The notes: generated from the sequence alone by a model not told the origin. DNA of 64,000 nt from Pelecanus crispus (GCF_030463565.1 NC_134644.1:126667388-126731387); one strand, 5' to 3'; counted from the first letter of the stretch, positions 1-15,104 are shown. Translations and numbers: made by a program.

Positions 1-984
1 CAGCCTGACCTTGCTACAAGTTCATCTGAAGTCATAAGGCTGAATGAGGAAGTTGGGCGTAAATAAGTAAGTATGTTTTTACTTGCATGACTCCTTGCAC
101 AGCTACACCTCAGCAATGGATTTCTCTTAGACCAGTCACACAGCTGTTACTAACAGCAGAGACTGGTCATCATAAATCTTATGCTCCCATACTGGTGGCA
201 CCTACAGTTTAGGAACAATGGTCCCATCAATCCTCCAGACCTACTACTGGCTACCAAATACAGTATTTTCCATCAAGTATTTAATGAAATTAATTTTAAT
301 AGGGTTTTATAGACCAGCTGCAATCACTTACTGCAGCCTTTTAGACTACTGTGACTTTCAGAAGTCAGGCATTATGTTACTTATTTTATTTATCATTAGA
401 AAACCCCACATGCTGTAAAAAGGTACATATGGTACCCAACCACCATTAAGAGGTAAAGAACTTGGTGCTTTACAGCTTTCTAAACTAGGTTCTGGAACAT
501 TTTCTTATAGTTTTGGTAACAAATTGTTGAAGAAGCTAACGTGAGGCTTTGTCGTTCTCTAATACTTACATTATGATCTGTTCTCCCTCTCCCTTAAAGA
601 AAACCCACCAAAAGGTTGCAGGATTTTTTTTTTTTTTTTCTGGCAATAAGATGCGGCTCTAAGACTGTGCCACACACAAACTGGATGAGCAGCCAACTGC
701 TGAGTGGGAGGCTCATTAAAAAGGGCCATTTGCTTGCCATATGTCTCTTTCTTCTAGACAGACTAATTCTAGTCATGAGTTTTAACCAGAAATGCAGATT
801 AGCGAAGCAACTTTTTGTTAAAATGGGACCAGAAATTTTCCTAAGCATCAGAGTACTGACAACCACTGGGTGCTCAGAGTGAGTTACCGGTTAGAAATGA
901 GTGCCCTGATCCCAAAGCAGGATTGGCAGAGCGCCTCATCCTTGCAAGGCGACGTTTCCCAGCCTCCCGTAGGGGAGCTCCAGT

Positions 985-1134
985 CCCACCACCTCTTCCT
1001 GCTCCTGCCCTCCACCGCCACCCAGGCTGCTGCTGCTATTGTCTTCTGCTTCCCCCCTCCACCACCATCTCCCCCTCATTCCTCTCCCTCCCTACTACTG
1101 CCGTAACATTTCCCCTGCTCATTCCCACACCCAG
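985..1134 (+). repeat. Pyrimidine-rich tract
   Basis: About 150 bp strongly biased to C and T on the plus strand, with short GCTGCTGCT and CCACCACC runs. It ends in an acceptor-like CACACCCAG. On the GAREM1 strand it is purine-rich. It has no coding match. Confidence 0.6.
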
Positions 1135-2319
1135 CAGGATGACTACAGGAGGATAAGCCGACAAGATCAGCCAAGCTTGTCTGCCATTGGGAAGTCTGTC
1201 CACTGTGCTCTCAGCTTGGAAAGGCAGCCCAAGCACATCTGCTCCCAACCGTCTATCTGGAACAGCTCTTGCAGACCTCTGGGTCCATGCTGTCCATCTT
1301 TAGCAGTGTGGGTACTACCACACCAGTAGGCAAACACAGGTAACCCATAGGCATCCACAGGCTTCCTGCAGTGGGATAGTGGTCAGTCAGCAGGAATCAA
1401 ATTGACAAAAAGGAAAACAACCAACCAACCAAAAAACCCCAACCCCTTAGGATTTCAAGTGCACCTCTCAGCCTCTTTTTTAGAATTGGATAAAGCAGTT
1501 TTTCAGATTGGAACATACGCATACTAGATCATCTTATAAATGTCAGTCTCTCTTCTATTTACATACTGTTTTAAGAAACTACCAGTCTGAAGTCAAACTC
1601 AGGTTCTTCATTAATTTTAGTTAGAAAGTTTGTCTAAATTCACGTTATGTTTCTATAGCAACTGTCCTCCTGGAGGATCCGAAAGCACTTCACAGGAAAA
1701 AACTTATACCATGAACAGTTGCAAGTAATGACCATTTCCCCATCCAGCATCCCAACAACATCTAGAACAGGCTAAAGCTGATTTACTATCACACTGGAAC
1801 TCTCATTCCTACTGTGAGTATTTCTCATCCCACACCGCAGGATACGCTGTAGCCTCTCCCCTATACTGACTCTGAGGGACGCATCCTTCCCAGCAGCTGG
1901 TTCTGGGTTTCCAAGTCACACTCGTAAGAATCTCTCAACTCAGACCCACGAATCTTAAACACAGCACTACTTTGGTTTTCTGCTTTTTTTTGGCGATGCC
2001 ATTTATGTAGCAAAAGTCTTAATCCCTCCCTCCCCCTCCCCACTTTGAACCCTAGTAATTAAATTAGCAGGGATACAGTAGCTAAAGAACTGGATCATGC
2101 AAGCCACCCTGTCCATCCGTCTCACCAAGGTTTCACTTTTCCCGTCAAGCTTCACACGAGTCCCACTTGACCTGCACAGCCTTTATTTTTTGAGTTTGGA
2201 AACGCAGAGGCCCGTGCAGCATTTTATCAGAGACAGCTTTCCCCAATCAGTACTTCAGGCTGAACACTCTCCTCCATAGATACACATCTCACACTTGCCT
2301 ACTTTCAAAAGGTTATTAA

Positions 2320-2410
2320 TGGTAAAAAACCAAACAAAAAACAAAAAACCAACCAACCAAACCCAAAAAACCCAAAAGAAACAAACAAAACTCCAAAACC
2401 CAAACCAGAA
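2320..2410 (+). repeat. A- or C-rich low-complexity block
   Basis: About 90 bp composed almost only of A and C (AAACAAAAAACC and CCAACCAACC type units). Similar blocks occur at 1415-1445, 12265-12345 and 15355-15400. They resemble degenerate simple repeats and have no family assignment. Confidence 0.8.
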
Positions 2411-2665
2411 GACAAGAAATGCACTTCCCATCATTTTGATGAAGTCCTTCAGAAACCTTCAGATGTGATTGTGCATCCTAATCACATGTCCCCTCTTCTT
2501 TTTTCATGCACGTGTGCAGCCATCGTGACAAAAACGGGACCTTTCACATGATGAGCGGGTCCACACACACACTAAAAGAGGGATCAGGTGAGCACCATGA
2601 AACAAGGCAACAAGGAACAGACGCAGCCGGCTTGAATTATTTCAACCATCCAAATGCAGCCAGCC

Positions 2666-2683
2666 AGCCAGCCTTGGCTGGCT
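2666..2683. repeat. Perfect 8-bp inverted repeat with a 2-nt spacer
   Basis: AGCCAGCC, then TT, then GGCTGGCT, preceded by further CAGC repeats. It could form a small hairpin. The origin is probably a short (AGCC)n run. Confidence 0.7.
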
Positions 2684-5600
2684 ATTCCCAGTCTACTGCA
2701 ATACAGAATTCATGTGAGATGAACTGGAAAAGGTTGAACCGGTGACAAATTATTTAAAGAGAACACTGTGAAGGTGACTCCCCCGAAAAAACGTAACCTC
2801 CTTAGCATTTAGATTTAAAAGGTCTTTCTTGCACCACATAGGCTATCAACCATCCAAGATGACAGTAGCATCTGTCAGTGTTGTAGATTTTGTGACAGCT
2901 GGCTCACCAGCCAGGCATTCCTAGTTTGAGGACACTCATGAAAGCCCCCGTGCAGTATACACATGTACACTGTACTTCCTTCTTTGCCCCTGCTCTGCCC
3001 GCCTCTGGGATCAAACTGCGCACTCTGGTTCAGAAGAAGAGGAGTCTCACCTGCAGTAAAGGGAATGAGCGGAAGAAATGCAGCTTCACGTCTGTACATA
3101 AAGCTGTGAGGGAAGTACGTACAGGCTTCAGTTTAGGTCCTTCAGAATGAGAAGTTAAATACCCATGTTTCTCCTACCCAGTTAACAATGGTCACCTTTG
3201 CTATTAGTGTTAATAGTCCGTCCCCCCCCCAAGTTAATCTCTGCCAACTGCGAACAGAAAATCTCTGCACAACAGCTACAACAGCTCACGACAGAGAAAA
3301 AAGACAGTTTTTCCACTCCTCAAAGTTTCAAAGCGCACAGAAGTGCCTTTCCCTGACACAGCAGAATTACTGTCTTGGATCACAGGCTAAATTAAACACA
3401 CAAATTACATTCTCCATATAAACAGAGTTATACATGGCTTAAATAGCATGGTTTTATTTTCCTATTGGCACCAATTGGTACAGTAGTTCAGTCAAAGCTT
3501 AAGACATCCGTGATGTCAGTTGCTTTAATAGGAAGCACTGACGTGACCAGCTCTCGTTCCCAGACGTGAAGTGTGCTGGTTTCCATGGGGAGGATGCTGA
3601 CCGAAGAATTCCTACCGCACTTCCTATCAGTTGTTTTGAACAGCAAACACTGGCTCCAGGGAAAAAAACAAAGTCTGTTTGGGCATCCAAAAATTCACAA
3701 GATGATGTCATCCTGTGCGACAGATTTCTCTGCAGCTCCCTCCCCAAACACACATGACCTATCAAAACCCCTGCTCTACATTCCTGCCAGCTGGGTTCTG
3801 TATTTACAGAAGGGAAAGACATTCATAATTTTTGCCTTGCTTGTTTGCCATGTTAGCTTAGTTGTAACAGTTCCCCCTCCAGCCCCAAGAAGCAGAAAGG
3901 ACAGGCAGTCTAAAAGAGATTTCTTAGACTAATCATAGAAGCTCATGGAAATGTCTTCCCTCCCAAATTCTCATGCAGATTTAGACCACGTAATAAGTCA
4001 GAATATTAGTAAAGGAAAAAGAGGGGACAAACTTGAGACAAAGTAAAACCAAATGCAGAACAGACAGCCAAATGAAGTTAAAAAAAAAAAAAACCAAAAG
4101 AAGTATGCAGTAAACCATACCCAAATCTCCTGAGTATTAAGGACTGTACTTCTCCACAAAAGTCTTTATCTGCTACTAGCATGTACTACGATCCAGGTAA
4201 GTGTTAGAGTCATGGGATAGCTGCATTGGTGACTGCATCATTCTTTGTAAAGATTTCATAGCAGCGACACGTGCTTGCTTTCTTCTGCACCTGCTACTCT
4301 GTTCCTACGAAAACACAATCCCTAACTTCATGCACCAGAGTTAAGTAAGAGATTAACAACAGGCATCATTATCCATATGAACTATCAACTCAAAACATAC
4401 CACTTTTCAGCTCAAACAGATTTTTTAAAAATTCTTCCTCAAGGTTTGCACAGAAGGGAAAGCATATTTTTTTTACTGATTAAACAGTGACCATGGCCTT
4501 TATAACTGTCTTCTCTTTATTCCCTTCTCCCATCAAGGGTCAACTTCGAGGCCAGATAAGTGGCATTAGATCTGTAAAATTCCTACTTTAGGGAAACAGG
4601 TGTGAAGTTCCAGACTTGCAATTACAGACTACAGGCTAACAGACCGTCTTTGAGCTTATAACTACCCTTGAAGTGTTTTAACTGCATGGTTTTCTATGTG
4701 CCTGAATATCTACTTCAGGGTAGGAAAGGGTGAAGCAGCTTCACACTTAATTCATGCCTTTTTTGGTGCCTAGAAACAGGCAGCTCATCCCTACCCCAGC
4801 CTCGCTGGCAGGAACTTACCAACTGGGTAGGCTGTAGTGTTCATACATCTCCTCCCTTTTAAATCCTTAAGTTATACCTCATGAAAGAGAACAGCTTCCT
4901 CTTGGGAACTCAGGAGTCACATTCCCAATTTCCTTGTAGCTAGTACTTAGGGCAGCCTCAAGTGGTCGGAAACATGGGATTGGACCGGAACCTCAAGTGC
5001 AGCCCTAAATACACCTCAAATTCCTAGTGGGGATCAGCCTTTTCCTCTCAGCTTCCCAGTGGTTAAGTTAGGCAGCTTTTAAGACTCTTCTCCCAAGCAC
5101 TTAAGTCTTTCTAGCATCATGCAAATGAGCCAGTGCTCCACTGTACCGGCCAAGAGCTAAGGCAAAGTAATTCAAGCAATGCCAAGCAAATCCTATGTGA
5201 TTTAGCCCATCTCCCAGTCTTCTGGGAACCAGTTTCCTGGCTGCTATTCTACCCTTCCGTCAACTGCAATCTTTCAAAAAGTCATCCTCCCCAGTTAATT
5301 TCTTTTGTACAAGCCTCTAGAGTTCTTTCCTAATTGATGCAGCTCCGATCAGCTTCTTTGCTGCCCACAGAGATCCGAAATGAGCAAACAAAACAAAAAA
5401 ACCCACCTTACCGTGAATGCTTATAAGGTCACAGCTGAATTTCAGCAAGTTGCAAGTTTGCAGACTTAGAGTAACAGCCAAGAACTGTGGAAGTCTGAGA
5501 ATACGTGATACTTCGAATCGTCAGTTGAAAAAGCTGCAAGTTTTCTCTCTCTCCTCCTACCCCGTTTCCCTTCTCACAAACAAAACACAGAAAGTTCAAT

Positions 5601-6651
5601 GCTGAGGCAAATCTTGGTTTTTTTAAACAAGGGTAAGATTATACCAGTGCTGAAGTCAAAGTAGAGGAGAGCAAGAGAGCTGTATCTAAAAGTATATGCC
5701 TCTTTCAGCCTAGTACCTGAGATTGTATTGAAAAATATCACTATCATCACAAGCTTTTGTTTCCTTTAAGGCACCAAGCAAATCCCATGAAACCAAACAA
5801 ATTTTATAGTACAAACTGCCTGCTACTAGGAAGAAAATTAACTCTATCCCAGCCGAAACCAGGACACCAGGTTGGAAAGCAAAAGAGAAAATACCTGCAT
5901 TTTCTTTCCATGAACTTCTGGGACATAATCAGAATCTTTCTCCATTACCTGGAATAATACTACCTTGTGAACTAAACCTACTGTTCTCATTACATCAAAG
6001 AACAGCAGCCTTTGGGAGCTGCAGACTCCACAGCAGTTTCAGACATTTCACATGGGCCAGGCAGCAAAACTGGAAGGTGGATGGGAACTAAACCAGAGTT
6101 GAATGGGGTTTCATCAGAAGGCTGAATACAAACTTTGATATATCGCAGCCACCAAACTGAATGTCAAGCAAATTCTACAAATTTTGTAGGTGACTACAGA
6201 AATCTCTCATAGACGTAGGGTTGTATATATATACAAAGAGAGAAGCAGTCTCACAGTCTGCTGATTTTAATTTATGAGGATGATAACTTTAAGGAAACTA
6301 GACACTGCAAAAAAGTCTGGCTGGCTCCAGAGAGAAGAAGTTGAGAGTGAAAGATTCTCAGAAGAATTGCACAGCGCTGATTCACTAGAAGCTAAATTTG
6401 AACCATCTCCCCACACGGAAAAGGTATTCCTGATCCATAGCTTGAATTCTGGGCAGCTGCCGGTGCACGATACTAGAAAGCAAGTACCAGCAATTTCAGT
6501 GCCTGCATTTTGATCCTGTGATTTGATATTGCACTGTAGATCAATGGAGAAGCATTTGCCAAAATTTAAATAGGCACAGAAAAGTGAACTAACAAACAGA
6601 ATGGACCATGGGGAAGTCTGAGAGCAACCAAATTTGTTGAAGGTAACTCTC

Positions 6652-6671
6652 GGGGGGGGGGGGGCGGGGGG
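6652..6671 (+). repeat. G-tract (13 G, C, 6 G)
   Basis: Long plus-strand G-run broken by one C, with potential to form G-quadruplex structure. It is followed by a purine-rich AGAGAAAG stretch. Confidence 0.9.
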
Positions 6672-9520
6672 AGAGAAAGAAAAAAGAAAAATCAAGAATA
6701 TAGATATCTCCTCATGTATGGAAGAACAGTTCATCCACTATTTCAAGGTGACAGGTTTGAAAAATCCAGGAATATGAAGACAGTTTCCAGACTACAAAGC
6801 TGTGATTGCCTAGAACAGAAAAACTCAAGTGTTTGGTGGGGAAAAAGGAGATAGCAATTAAACTAAAAAAAAAGTAGATAAATATATTCTAAGGCATAAT
6901 CTTTTCCCTGACAGAAGAGCATGTAATTGCCCATATAGCATCATTCCAAGTGTTTCAGACATTACTGATCTCAGACTTATAGCTGAAGAGGCACGCACTG
7001 CTCATGAAAATGAGTCCCCTCTCACTCTACAATACCCAGGCACTACTCTACAATCAGACTTCTAAATGAATACTGAATAGACTTTCTTCTATTTCTCTAT
7101 GCGGAGAAAAGTGTTGCAACTCTCAGGAAACTTCACACAGTCAAGTATTCAGAGCTACAGAAGTCATATTTCTCTTTTAAAAGCATGAAGGCTACATGCT
7201 GGTGGCCATGCTTTTATTAGCAGTACCTGCGAAGAAAAGCTTTCACACCTCTCTGATGGCTTTTCAGATGATACAACCTTTTTCAAGAAAAAAACAAAAC
7301 AAAACTTGGGTACCGGGGGGTTAAAAGTGTGGGTTGGTTTTTTTCTTGGTTTTCTTCTGAGGACATACATTCTTTAATCATTCACCAGCCCATAGACACA
7401 TGGCAGCCTGCCTCTCTCAGAAGCAGTGCATTCGGGCCCTGTTCTCTAGAAGTTACATTCAGTTGTACAGCACGAAAGCCCCAGAAGAACTCTGTGACAG
7501 TTGGGTGCCAGGACAAGTTCAAAGCAAAACAGAAATTAAAATGCAAAATGCATTTCGTACCGTGGAGTGGTGTACCTGTTGGCTGGAAAGGGCTCACCTA
7601 AGTAAGTTCCCTACTCTGGAGCAGTGTCCCTCCCTGTCTTAGATCTCACCCACCTCTTTGAACATAAAAATTAGCCCATCAGAGCTGTACGGCTCCACTT
7701 ACACAAAAGAACAGGTGCAGCTCTCCCTGACAGCACCTGCTGCTCCCAGGGAGGCAAAGGCCCGGACAAAGGGCTTTTTGTCCAACACCACCTTCCTTGA
7801 CCAGCAGAAGGCATTAAATTGCACTTGAGGGAGTGAAGAATCTAAACTGAATCTAGGACAAGGAAGCACCCCCTCTGTCCCCAAAGTAACACCAGTTGGC
7901 AGCAGATACCATAAAGCCATCAAGCAAAGGATGTTTGCTCTTCTCTCCAGGGCCATGAACAGAGCTGTACAGCAAACTTACAGAAGACCCAACATACTAT
8001 AAACATCTAAGAGTGCTCAGTATCACCAAAGGAAAAATCCAAGCTCTTCCAGATCTTGGATGCATCAGGTTCGGGGTGGGTACTGAGCAACAGCAGCTGC
8101 TGTCACCATCTCAAGACAACTAGTAAATGCCTAACTCACACCATATTTCAGCGCTCTCCTCCCTCAGTGTCCGAGGTCTGACTAACCCCGAGTGGGCAGC
8201 AGTAGGCCTACTGGGACTGCAAAATTGTGTCTTGGACGCAGGCATGCCTTTGGAGATGAGAGAGAAACTTCTGCAGCTGCACGTTGCAAAACATCAGGGA
8301 GCTCTCCTGCTCTACCCCTGCAAAGGCAAGTTCATTCTTGAGAAGACCTGCAGAGAGCGTATTCCTCCATGCTAGCAGGACGCAATGAGGAACAGGCCCG
8401 TCAGGCACTGCTCCATGATTAACAAATCAAACCAGTAGAAACAGGTTTCAGTAGGACGTTCGCTGTGCACCAGTTCTAACACCAGAGAAGGGACTTCTGA
8501 CTCATTCCCACCCAGCACCCCATCTGGGGAAGGTTCACATGACAAGGTTTTTATGTTTCCTGATTTAAAAGACATTAAGAAAGCTATCAGCATACTTAGG
8601 TAAGCAAGCAGACATGGCACCAGCAATTACTCTGTATTAACAACTGCACACCTTCACTATGTGGTGGGGAGGTGTGAGTTCACAGAAGAGTATTTCCAAC
8701 ACCCCGGATGTGTTACAGTGTGGCACACCCTGGAATAGGGTGTTACTTTTATGAAGACCTTAGAAAGTATTTTCTTCATTAGTTGCCTCCTGTGATCACA
8801 CAGGTGGCAGCAGCGACACAAGACTTATTCCCTCCAAACCCTGGGCAAAGCTGAGTAGAAGCTGAAAGAAGAAGAAGAGGTAGGGGTTTGGATTTTTATT
8901 TTTTTTTAAACATCATCTCGAGGGAACAGCTTTGCTCTCAGAAGGTAAAAAAAACCTCAAATGGACAGGAGAGCAAATGAACCATCAGTTGCAACAACAG
9001 AGATAAAGCCCTAAAAAAACAACAGTAAAGGTCCTGTTATGACTTGATTAAATGTGGGAGTGAGTATTTGGGGCAAAATAACCTAGATGCTGCCAACCCA
9101 TCCCATAGTACTTTTTCTTTCATTGCATACACTCACTAACACTAGCATGGCCTTTGAAAGAAAAGACTACGCTGTGCAGGTGGGGGTACGTATGCACACG
9201 TGGGCCACTCCGCAGCCCTCTCCGCTGCTTTTCCCATACAGCAGGTTTTAAGCAACCACATCCAACTCCATCAACTTTCGAATCAGTAATCTGCACACAT
9301 AAGGAACTGCGGCCACGTAGCACAGGCATTTACAACAGCCTGAACCTGGGCCATTCAGAGTCAGAGCAGAAGACCTCTGTGGCTTGAGCTGATGAATCCT
9401 CAAAAACGTTTTTGATAGTTTTGAGCTATGTAGCCCTGGAAGGTAACACAAGAAGGGTCAGACAACACCCGAGGGCCACAGTGTTCAAACCCCCAGAGAG
9501 CGTCTTCAGCGCCTTTCAGT

Positions 9521-9770
9521 TATAGAATCATAGAATCGTTTAGGTTGGAAAAGACCTTTAAGATCATCCAGTCCAACCATTAACCTACACTACCAAGTCC
9601 ACACTAAACCAATCAAGGGTAGACTAGACTAAACCATGTCCCCAAGTGCCACATCTACCCGTTTTTTGAACACTTCCAGGGATGGGGACTCCACCACCTC
9701 TCTGGGTAGCCTGTTCCAATTCTTGACCACCCTTTCCGTAAAGAAATTTTTCCCAATTTCCAACCTAAAC
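9521..9770 (-). mobile_element. CR1 LINE, 5'-truncated 3' end
   Basis: The left edge carries the inverted CR1 terminus (TATAGAATCATAGAATCG), then TTAGGTTGGAAAAGACC and CATCCAGTCCAACC. It runs through the region resembling the CR1 C-terminal coding end (TCTGGGTAGCCTGTTCCAAT, then AAAGAAATTTTTCCC). The element reads on the minus strand, with its 3' end at 9521. It is severely 5'-truncated, as is usual, with no long tail or clear target duplication. Divergence from the consensus I remember is modest. Confidence 0.95.
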
Positions 9771-12264
9771 ATATATCACAGAATATGTTTGAGATGTGGT
9801 CATCAGCACCCCTGGGACACATCTTCCCACACAGGTACCTCTGCAGAGGAATGAGAAGCGTTCCTCTTGACGAGCAGAAGCACAGTGAAGTCTAATTCTG
9901 CAAGATACCAATACGCCCTGTATCTTCCAAATTCAGATCGTAAAATGGTATTTTCCAGAGGCAACTAAGGGAGACATTTATCAAAGTAAAGATTACAGTG
10001 CTGCCTAAGCCAAAACTAGCAGTGACATTTGTCATCCTCCGGAGGGTATGGATGATACACACTCAGTTTTAAAGTAGAAATTCAGTATTAAGGATATCAT
10101 AGTACCAGGAATAATATAAAACTAGCTCAGACAGAAGGCTGGTAAGACCTTCCTGTAAGTATCACGTGTGAATTGTGTACCTGAGGAAAGCAAAGGACAC
10201 CAAAACAATGTCCATCTGTTGTGATGGTTTACCTGGGACTCTTGTGAAGTCCACTCTCTCACGCCAAGACAGGGCACTATCAGGACAGAAATTTTGATCT
10301 GTTCTCCATTCTATATGCCCATGAAGACCTCTCCTGTTTTAGGAGCCAGAAACACATTAGCCATTTGGTTTTAATTACATGAAAATTGATCTTGATGCTG
10401 CATTAACTTTAGCTTTTATAAAGAGAAGCAGACTGGAAAGGGTATTCAGGAGGCAATGGTTAGACTAACAGACGTCATATATGACTGTTCTTTGACAGCA
10501 ACAGCAAAAATTAACCACGTCAGCCATCCCCAACAGAAACAATCAGAATAGCAGTTTCCCAGTAGGGAAAGGACCATCAGCGGGACTGGAGAACCCAGGT
10601 TCTGTTAATGAGATTTCACTTAAATGTAAAATACAGCATTTTGTATTATTTATTGTATTTAGGTTTAACAAGTATATCAAAACCTGATTTAGCAAGTAGT
10701 AAAGTAAGATTTACTTTATACTCGCATTTATATATGTCAGTGAAGACTTTGTGGTACTTAAACCCATAATCTCAGGAGAATAACATCAGTTTCAACTTCC
10801 CTTCCTGCTCAACTATTGCAGCCAAAAATCATGCTGCAATTTGCTACATTAAAATTTTGCTAGGGGTTAAAAAAAAGTTATTCCACTAAAGCCAAAACAA
10901 ACCTGGAAAGTCATTTTAATGAACTCTTACGTTCCATCTCTAAGGGTCATTCTGGTAGGCAGCATAAGCAGTAATGTCAGCTGTGTGTTCACAGTACATG
11001 TCTTACTTGACAGAATTTTAAAGTTACAGCATGCAAAAAGTCAGTCCTATAATCAAAAAATTTATACAGCACTACAGTTTACAAACATTTGCCTATGAGG
11101 ACATAAATTGCGTCCTCTAAAACCAAAAACTAACGGCTGAGACCCATATAAACATTCTGCCAACTGTTCTAGTTGTGCTTTCTGCAGAGATGGGAAGTTC
11201 TCGCCTGCAAACAGGGGGCTGTGCCAGCCAGCTCACACGGCAGTCACCACCTGACGGCACTACCTTTCGGTAGCGGCACGTCCTCCTTAGAAAGGTCATC
11301 ATTCTGGAGCACTCCCACCTCCCAGCCTTCCCCAGAGCTCACTGCGGAGCAGATGCCCCAGCTAGCTCCAGAGCTAGCAGCGTAACTGTGTCAGGCCAGC
11401 ACCCATCCCAGCAAGTCTTCTTAGGCAGCTACGTTAAACCTGACCTCTTCAGTGCAGGGTTCTGGATCCCAAAAGCAGTGATGCTGTGAGGCACTGCACA
11501 AAGCAGTGCTGAAAATGTGCTCGCTGTTAGCTTATAGATTTCGGTATGGTACTCCACAGCAGCATAAATTTGTCTTTCGGGTATGGAAGATGTTTCTAAA
11601 TGCATTTAGATGCTACCACTCAAGCACCAGATTGCAATACTTTGCTAACTAAACCTCCACAAGCTTAGATACATCTCTCCTTTCTTGTAGGCAAGATGTG
11701 CCATCAGACATGCGCTGGTACTGCAAGTTAGCACTGACCGTTTTTGTGAAGTTCCTTTGGCAGCATTGGAACCTATCACATATCCAGTAAGCGCCCTCAC
11801 TACATGGCAGTTTCTGAACTTTCCTGTATTTTCATCTCATTAATGAGGGGTTTATGGCAGGGAACTTTCTGGAGATTGTTTGACAGCAAAACGTGTTCTG
11901 CCAACTAAACACACTTTTCCTGCATTAACATAAGCCAGCAAGAAAACCACATTGATACTTTTGCAATATCGTAGGGGACAGGTTTTCATTTTGCTGGTAT
12001 CTATGTAAATTTAAGCTATGAATGAATGGAAGTGTGAAGAGTTAGGAAACCCCACCTAGCAGATCTTTGTTAATTCCTGTAAAAATTAAGAACCAAGCTT
12101 TAGTAAACTCCTTAAGATCCAACCTTCTTTCATGCCAATAAACAGTTTGTTTTCTGTTCTCCTTCTTCCAGGAATCACAGTGAGGGTTTTAAAATGCACC
12201 ATTCAGTCTGAAGGAAGTTAAATGCTTATCTGGCCACAGCACCAAAGCTTATGCAGCCAGGAAG

Positions 12265-12345
12265 TGTTAAAAAAAAACCAAACAAACCAATAAAAAATAC
12301 CCCCCAACAAAACAAACAAACAAAAAAACACCCCCAAAAAATCGA
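12265..12345 (+). repeat. A- or C-rich low-complexity block
   Basis: AAACAAACAAACAAA and CCCCC tracts alternate over about 80 bp, with almost no G or T. It lies in GAREM1 intron 2. Confidence 0.8.
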
Positions 12346-13366
12346 TGTTACAAAGCACAAACACTAGAAATTGTTTTATACTAAGAAAGTTTGAATTCAG
12401 AGATTTTTAAAGCCACATATATTATGACACTATATGCCATCACACCAAAGCTTTTAAACATGTCTTAAAAAAATTAACCTTCCAGAAGTGAACTCCAAGA
12501 AGAAATAGTACATAAGAAGGCAACTGGTGTAATAGGTGCATCACTGAAAGTTGCAGCACTGGTGTGACTGAAACAAGACATTTCAGTCAGCTCTTGTACA
12601 ACTCAGCATACCCTTACTGCACCAACATCTTAAAGGAGACCGTAAGAGAGCCAAGTAGATTACTCAGTTGACAACTGGCTTCACAGAAGACCAAGTAAAA
12701 CATTAAGGCCACATCTTTGCTTTGTAGCCACGGCTCTTTCAGCTCACGCTTTCCAGCTTTTAAAATTTTTCTATCTACTGCGGTAAGATAAGCATTTCCC
12801 ACTCATACAGTATTGTTCTACTCAGCTTGTGAGTAAGGGCATTAAGCAGCAGGAAACAGTATTAAAAATAAATTCTTAGGAAAGTAAAAATAATTTGAAA
12901 TCGTAAAATAAATAAGGATTAGTTTTATCATATCTACTTGGAACAACAGTATTACTGCATCATCCAAAAAGGCAAACAGTGACAAGGAACTATCGAGGAG
13001 CGTTAGTGTAAAACTGCAGTATTATTACGAAGAGTCCCTCGCTTTTAACATGGAAATACTAAAAAAATCCCCTCCACCTTGAGTATGCAATGAAGTGTAA
13101 ACCCCATTCCATCTTTGAGTGAACATTTCAAGGCATTTTCAAACTTTCACACCTTTGTCACCACGTTCACAGATGAGAAACGCTGGCAATTCATTATACT
13201 CAAATTGAAACCGATTCTTCTATGTAGCTACATGTTCTGTCAATGTGCTGCCCAATGAAATACATCTAGCCGCCCTAGGAGTGAGTCGGTATGTCTTGCA
13301 CTCTGTAACATTATTAAAAAGTTAAGTCACAGACACCAACATCAGAGGCTCAGCTTCACTCTGTCA

Positions 13367-13651
<285 letters not shown>

Positions 13652-15104
13652 CTAATAAGCATTTTATTCTTATTACTGTTTATTTTTTCAGACATTTTGA
13701 TATTTAAAAATCCAATTAAGTAAGTTTCAGTGCTAAACAGTATTCATTTTGCAATGCAAACACTTTACCTTACAGAAAACAAACATAATGCAAACCAAAC
13801 ATAATCCAAACCAACTCAGTGCCTGAATGCAATACCACAGAGATGTAATCCAGATTACTCAGCAGTGACTCTGGGGCTCCTTTTTCAGCTTTCTGCATAA
13901 ACAGGCTTTTCATATCTGTATTTATGTCTTCCTATCTTACTTAATACAGACACTTTAGAGGTCTTTTAATTTTTATAGAAAGGAAATAAGTACGTTTTCA
14001 TATGTTGAAAGATCAGCATCACACTACCCTACAGCCACCTGAAGCCAAATCTTGTTCATCACTGTGAATTAATTTGGTATCACACGTGCAGACACAAAGA
14101 TTTCAGCTTTGTCATTCTATCCCTTTGCAAGTTACTGCTTAATTAGCCATTCCTATGCCTGTAAACTTAATCCTGCCACTTAAGGAGGGAAAAGAAAAAA
14201 AAAAAAATGTTAACACACTGAAGTCCTCTCTCAAAGATAAATTCAACCAGAAGCCTCCCCAGATAATGTCCAGCTCATTTTTGCAATGCCCTCTGTTGTA
14301 CTGTGGCGTCTGCCAAACCCATCCCAAACACAGCCAGAGATCCAGCTCTCCTTTCCTCCCCTGTCCCTTCCAAGTCCTCTGCATTTCCATCAAGTACCCT
14401 CCCCTCCTCCACCAGCTGCAGCGCCTGATCAGGACAAGAGCGTTTTGCTTGGCTTTCCAGCAATTGCAAGAGCCACATCAGACAGGCTCCTCGAAGTGCC
14501 AGCTACACATCCCAAGCGTGATACACGAACAAAGCTTCACAGAGCAGGGCATATCATGGCAGGCTGCTCTTAACACACCTGCAGTCCTGCTCAGTACACT
14601 TCTGGGTTGAACACACAGAAAACAGCCTTTCTCAAGGTGCCCTTAAAGCAGCCACATGAACTTTCAGGAACACTTAGCAGACACTAAACGCAGGCCAAGA
14701 ATAATGAAGCTTTAAATTTCATTTTCCCCTCTCACCCACCAGCCCTCTGCAGTTACAGCCAAAAATAAAGCAAGTAGTTTAGCCCTAGAATCAAGTTTGG
14801 ACAAAACCCATCGCCTTCAGCTACTACAACAAACTGCACTTTCTCTTCGCTGTCCTCTGATATTCTGAAGTCGGTAGGAGAATGAGACTTTCCTCAGCCT
14901 GGGGCAGCAGGCATTTCACCTGTTCAATCTCTGCAGAGACGAGACACTTCCCATTGAGCTTTTTTTGCCCGCACCAGGCAATCTTTTCCACCACAGGCAA
15001 TGGCTACTACACACCCCATTCCTGCCTGATTTCATGCTCCCATTCTATCAGAAAGCACCCTCCTACACAATTCAAAACGCAGCAACTGGTGTGTGTGAGA
15101 ATTG

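Noticed and set aside
3573-3932. 119-codon plus-strand frame in GAREM1 intron 2
   Set aside because: No motif, no splice context, and ordinary AT-rich intron composition.
6267-6734. 155-codon minus-strand frame
   Set aside because: It crosses the G-tract (giving a proline run) and has no domain. Intron DNA.
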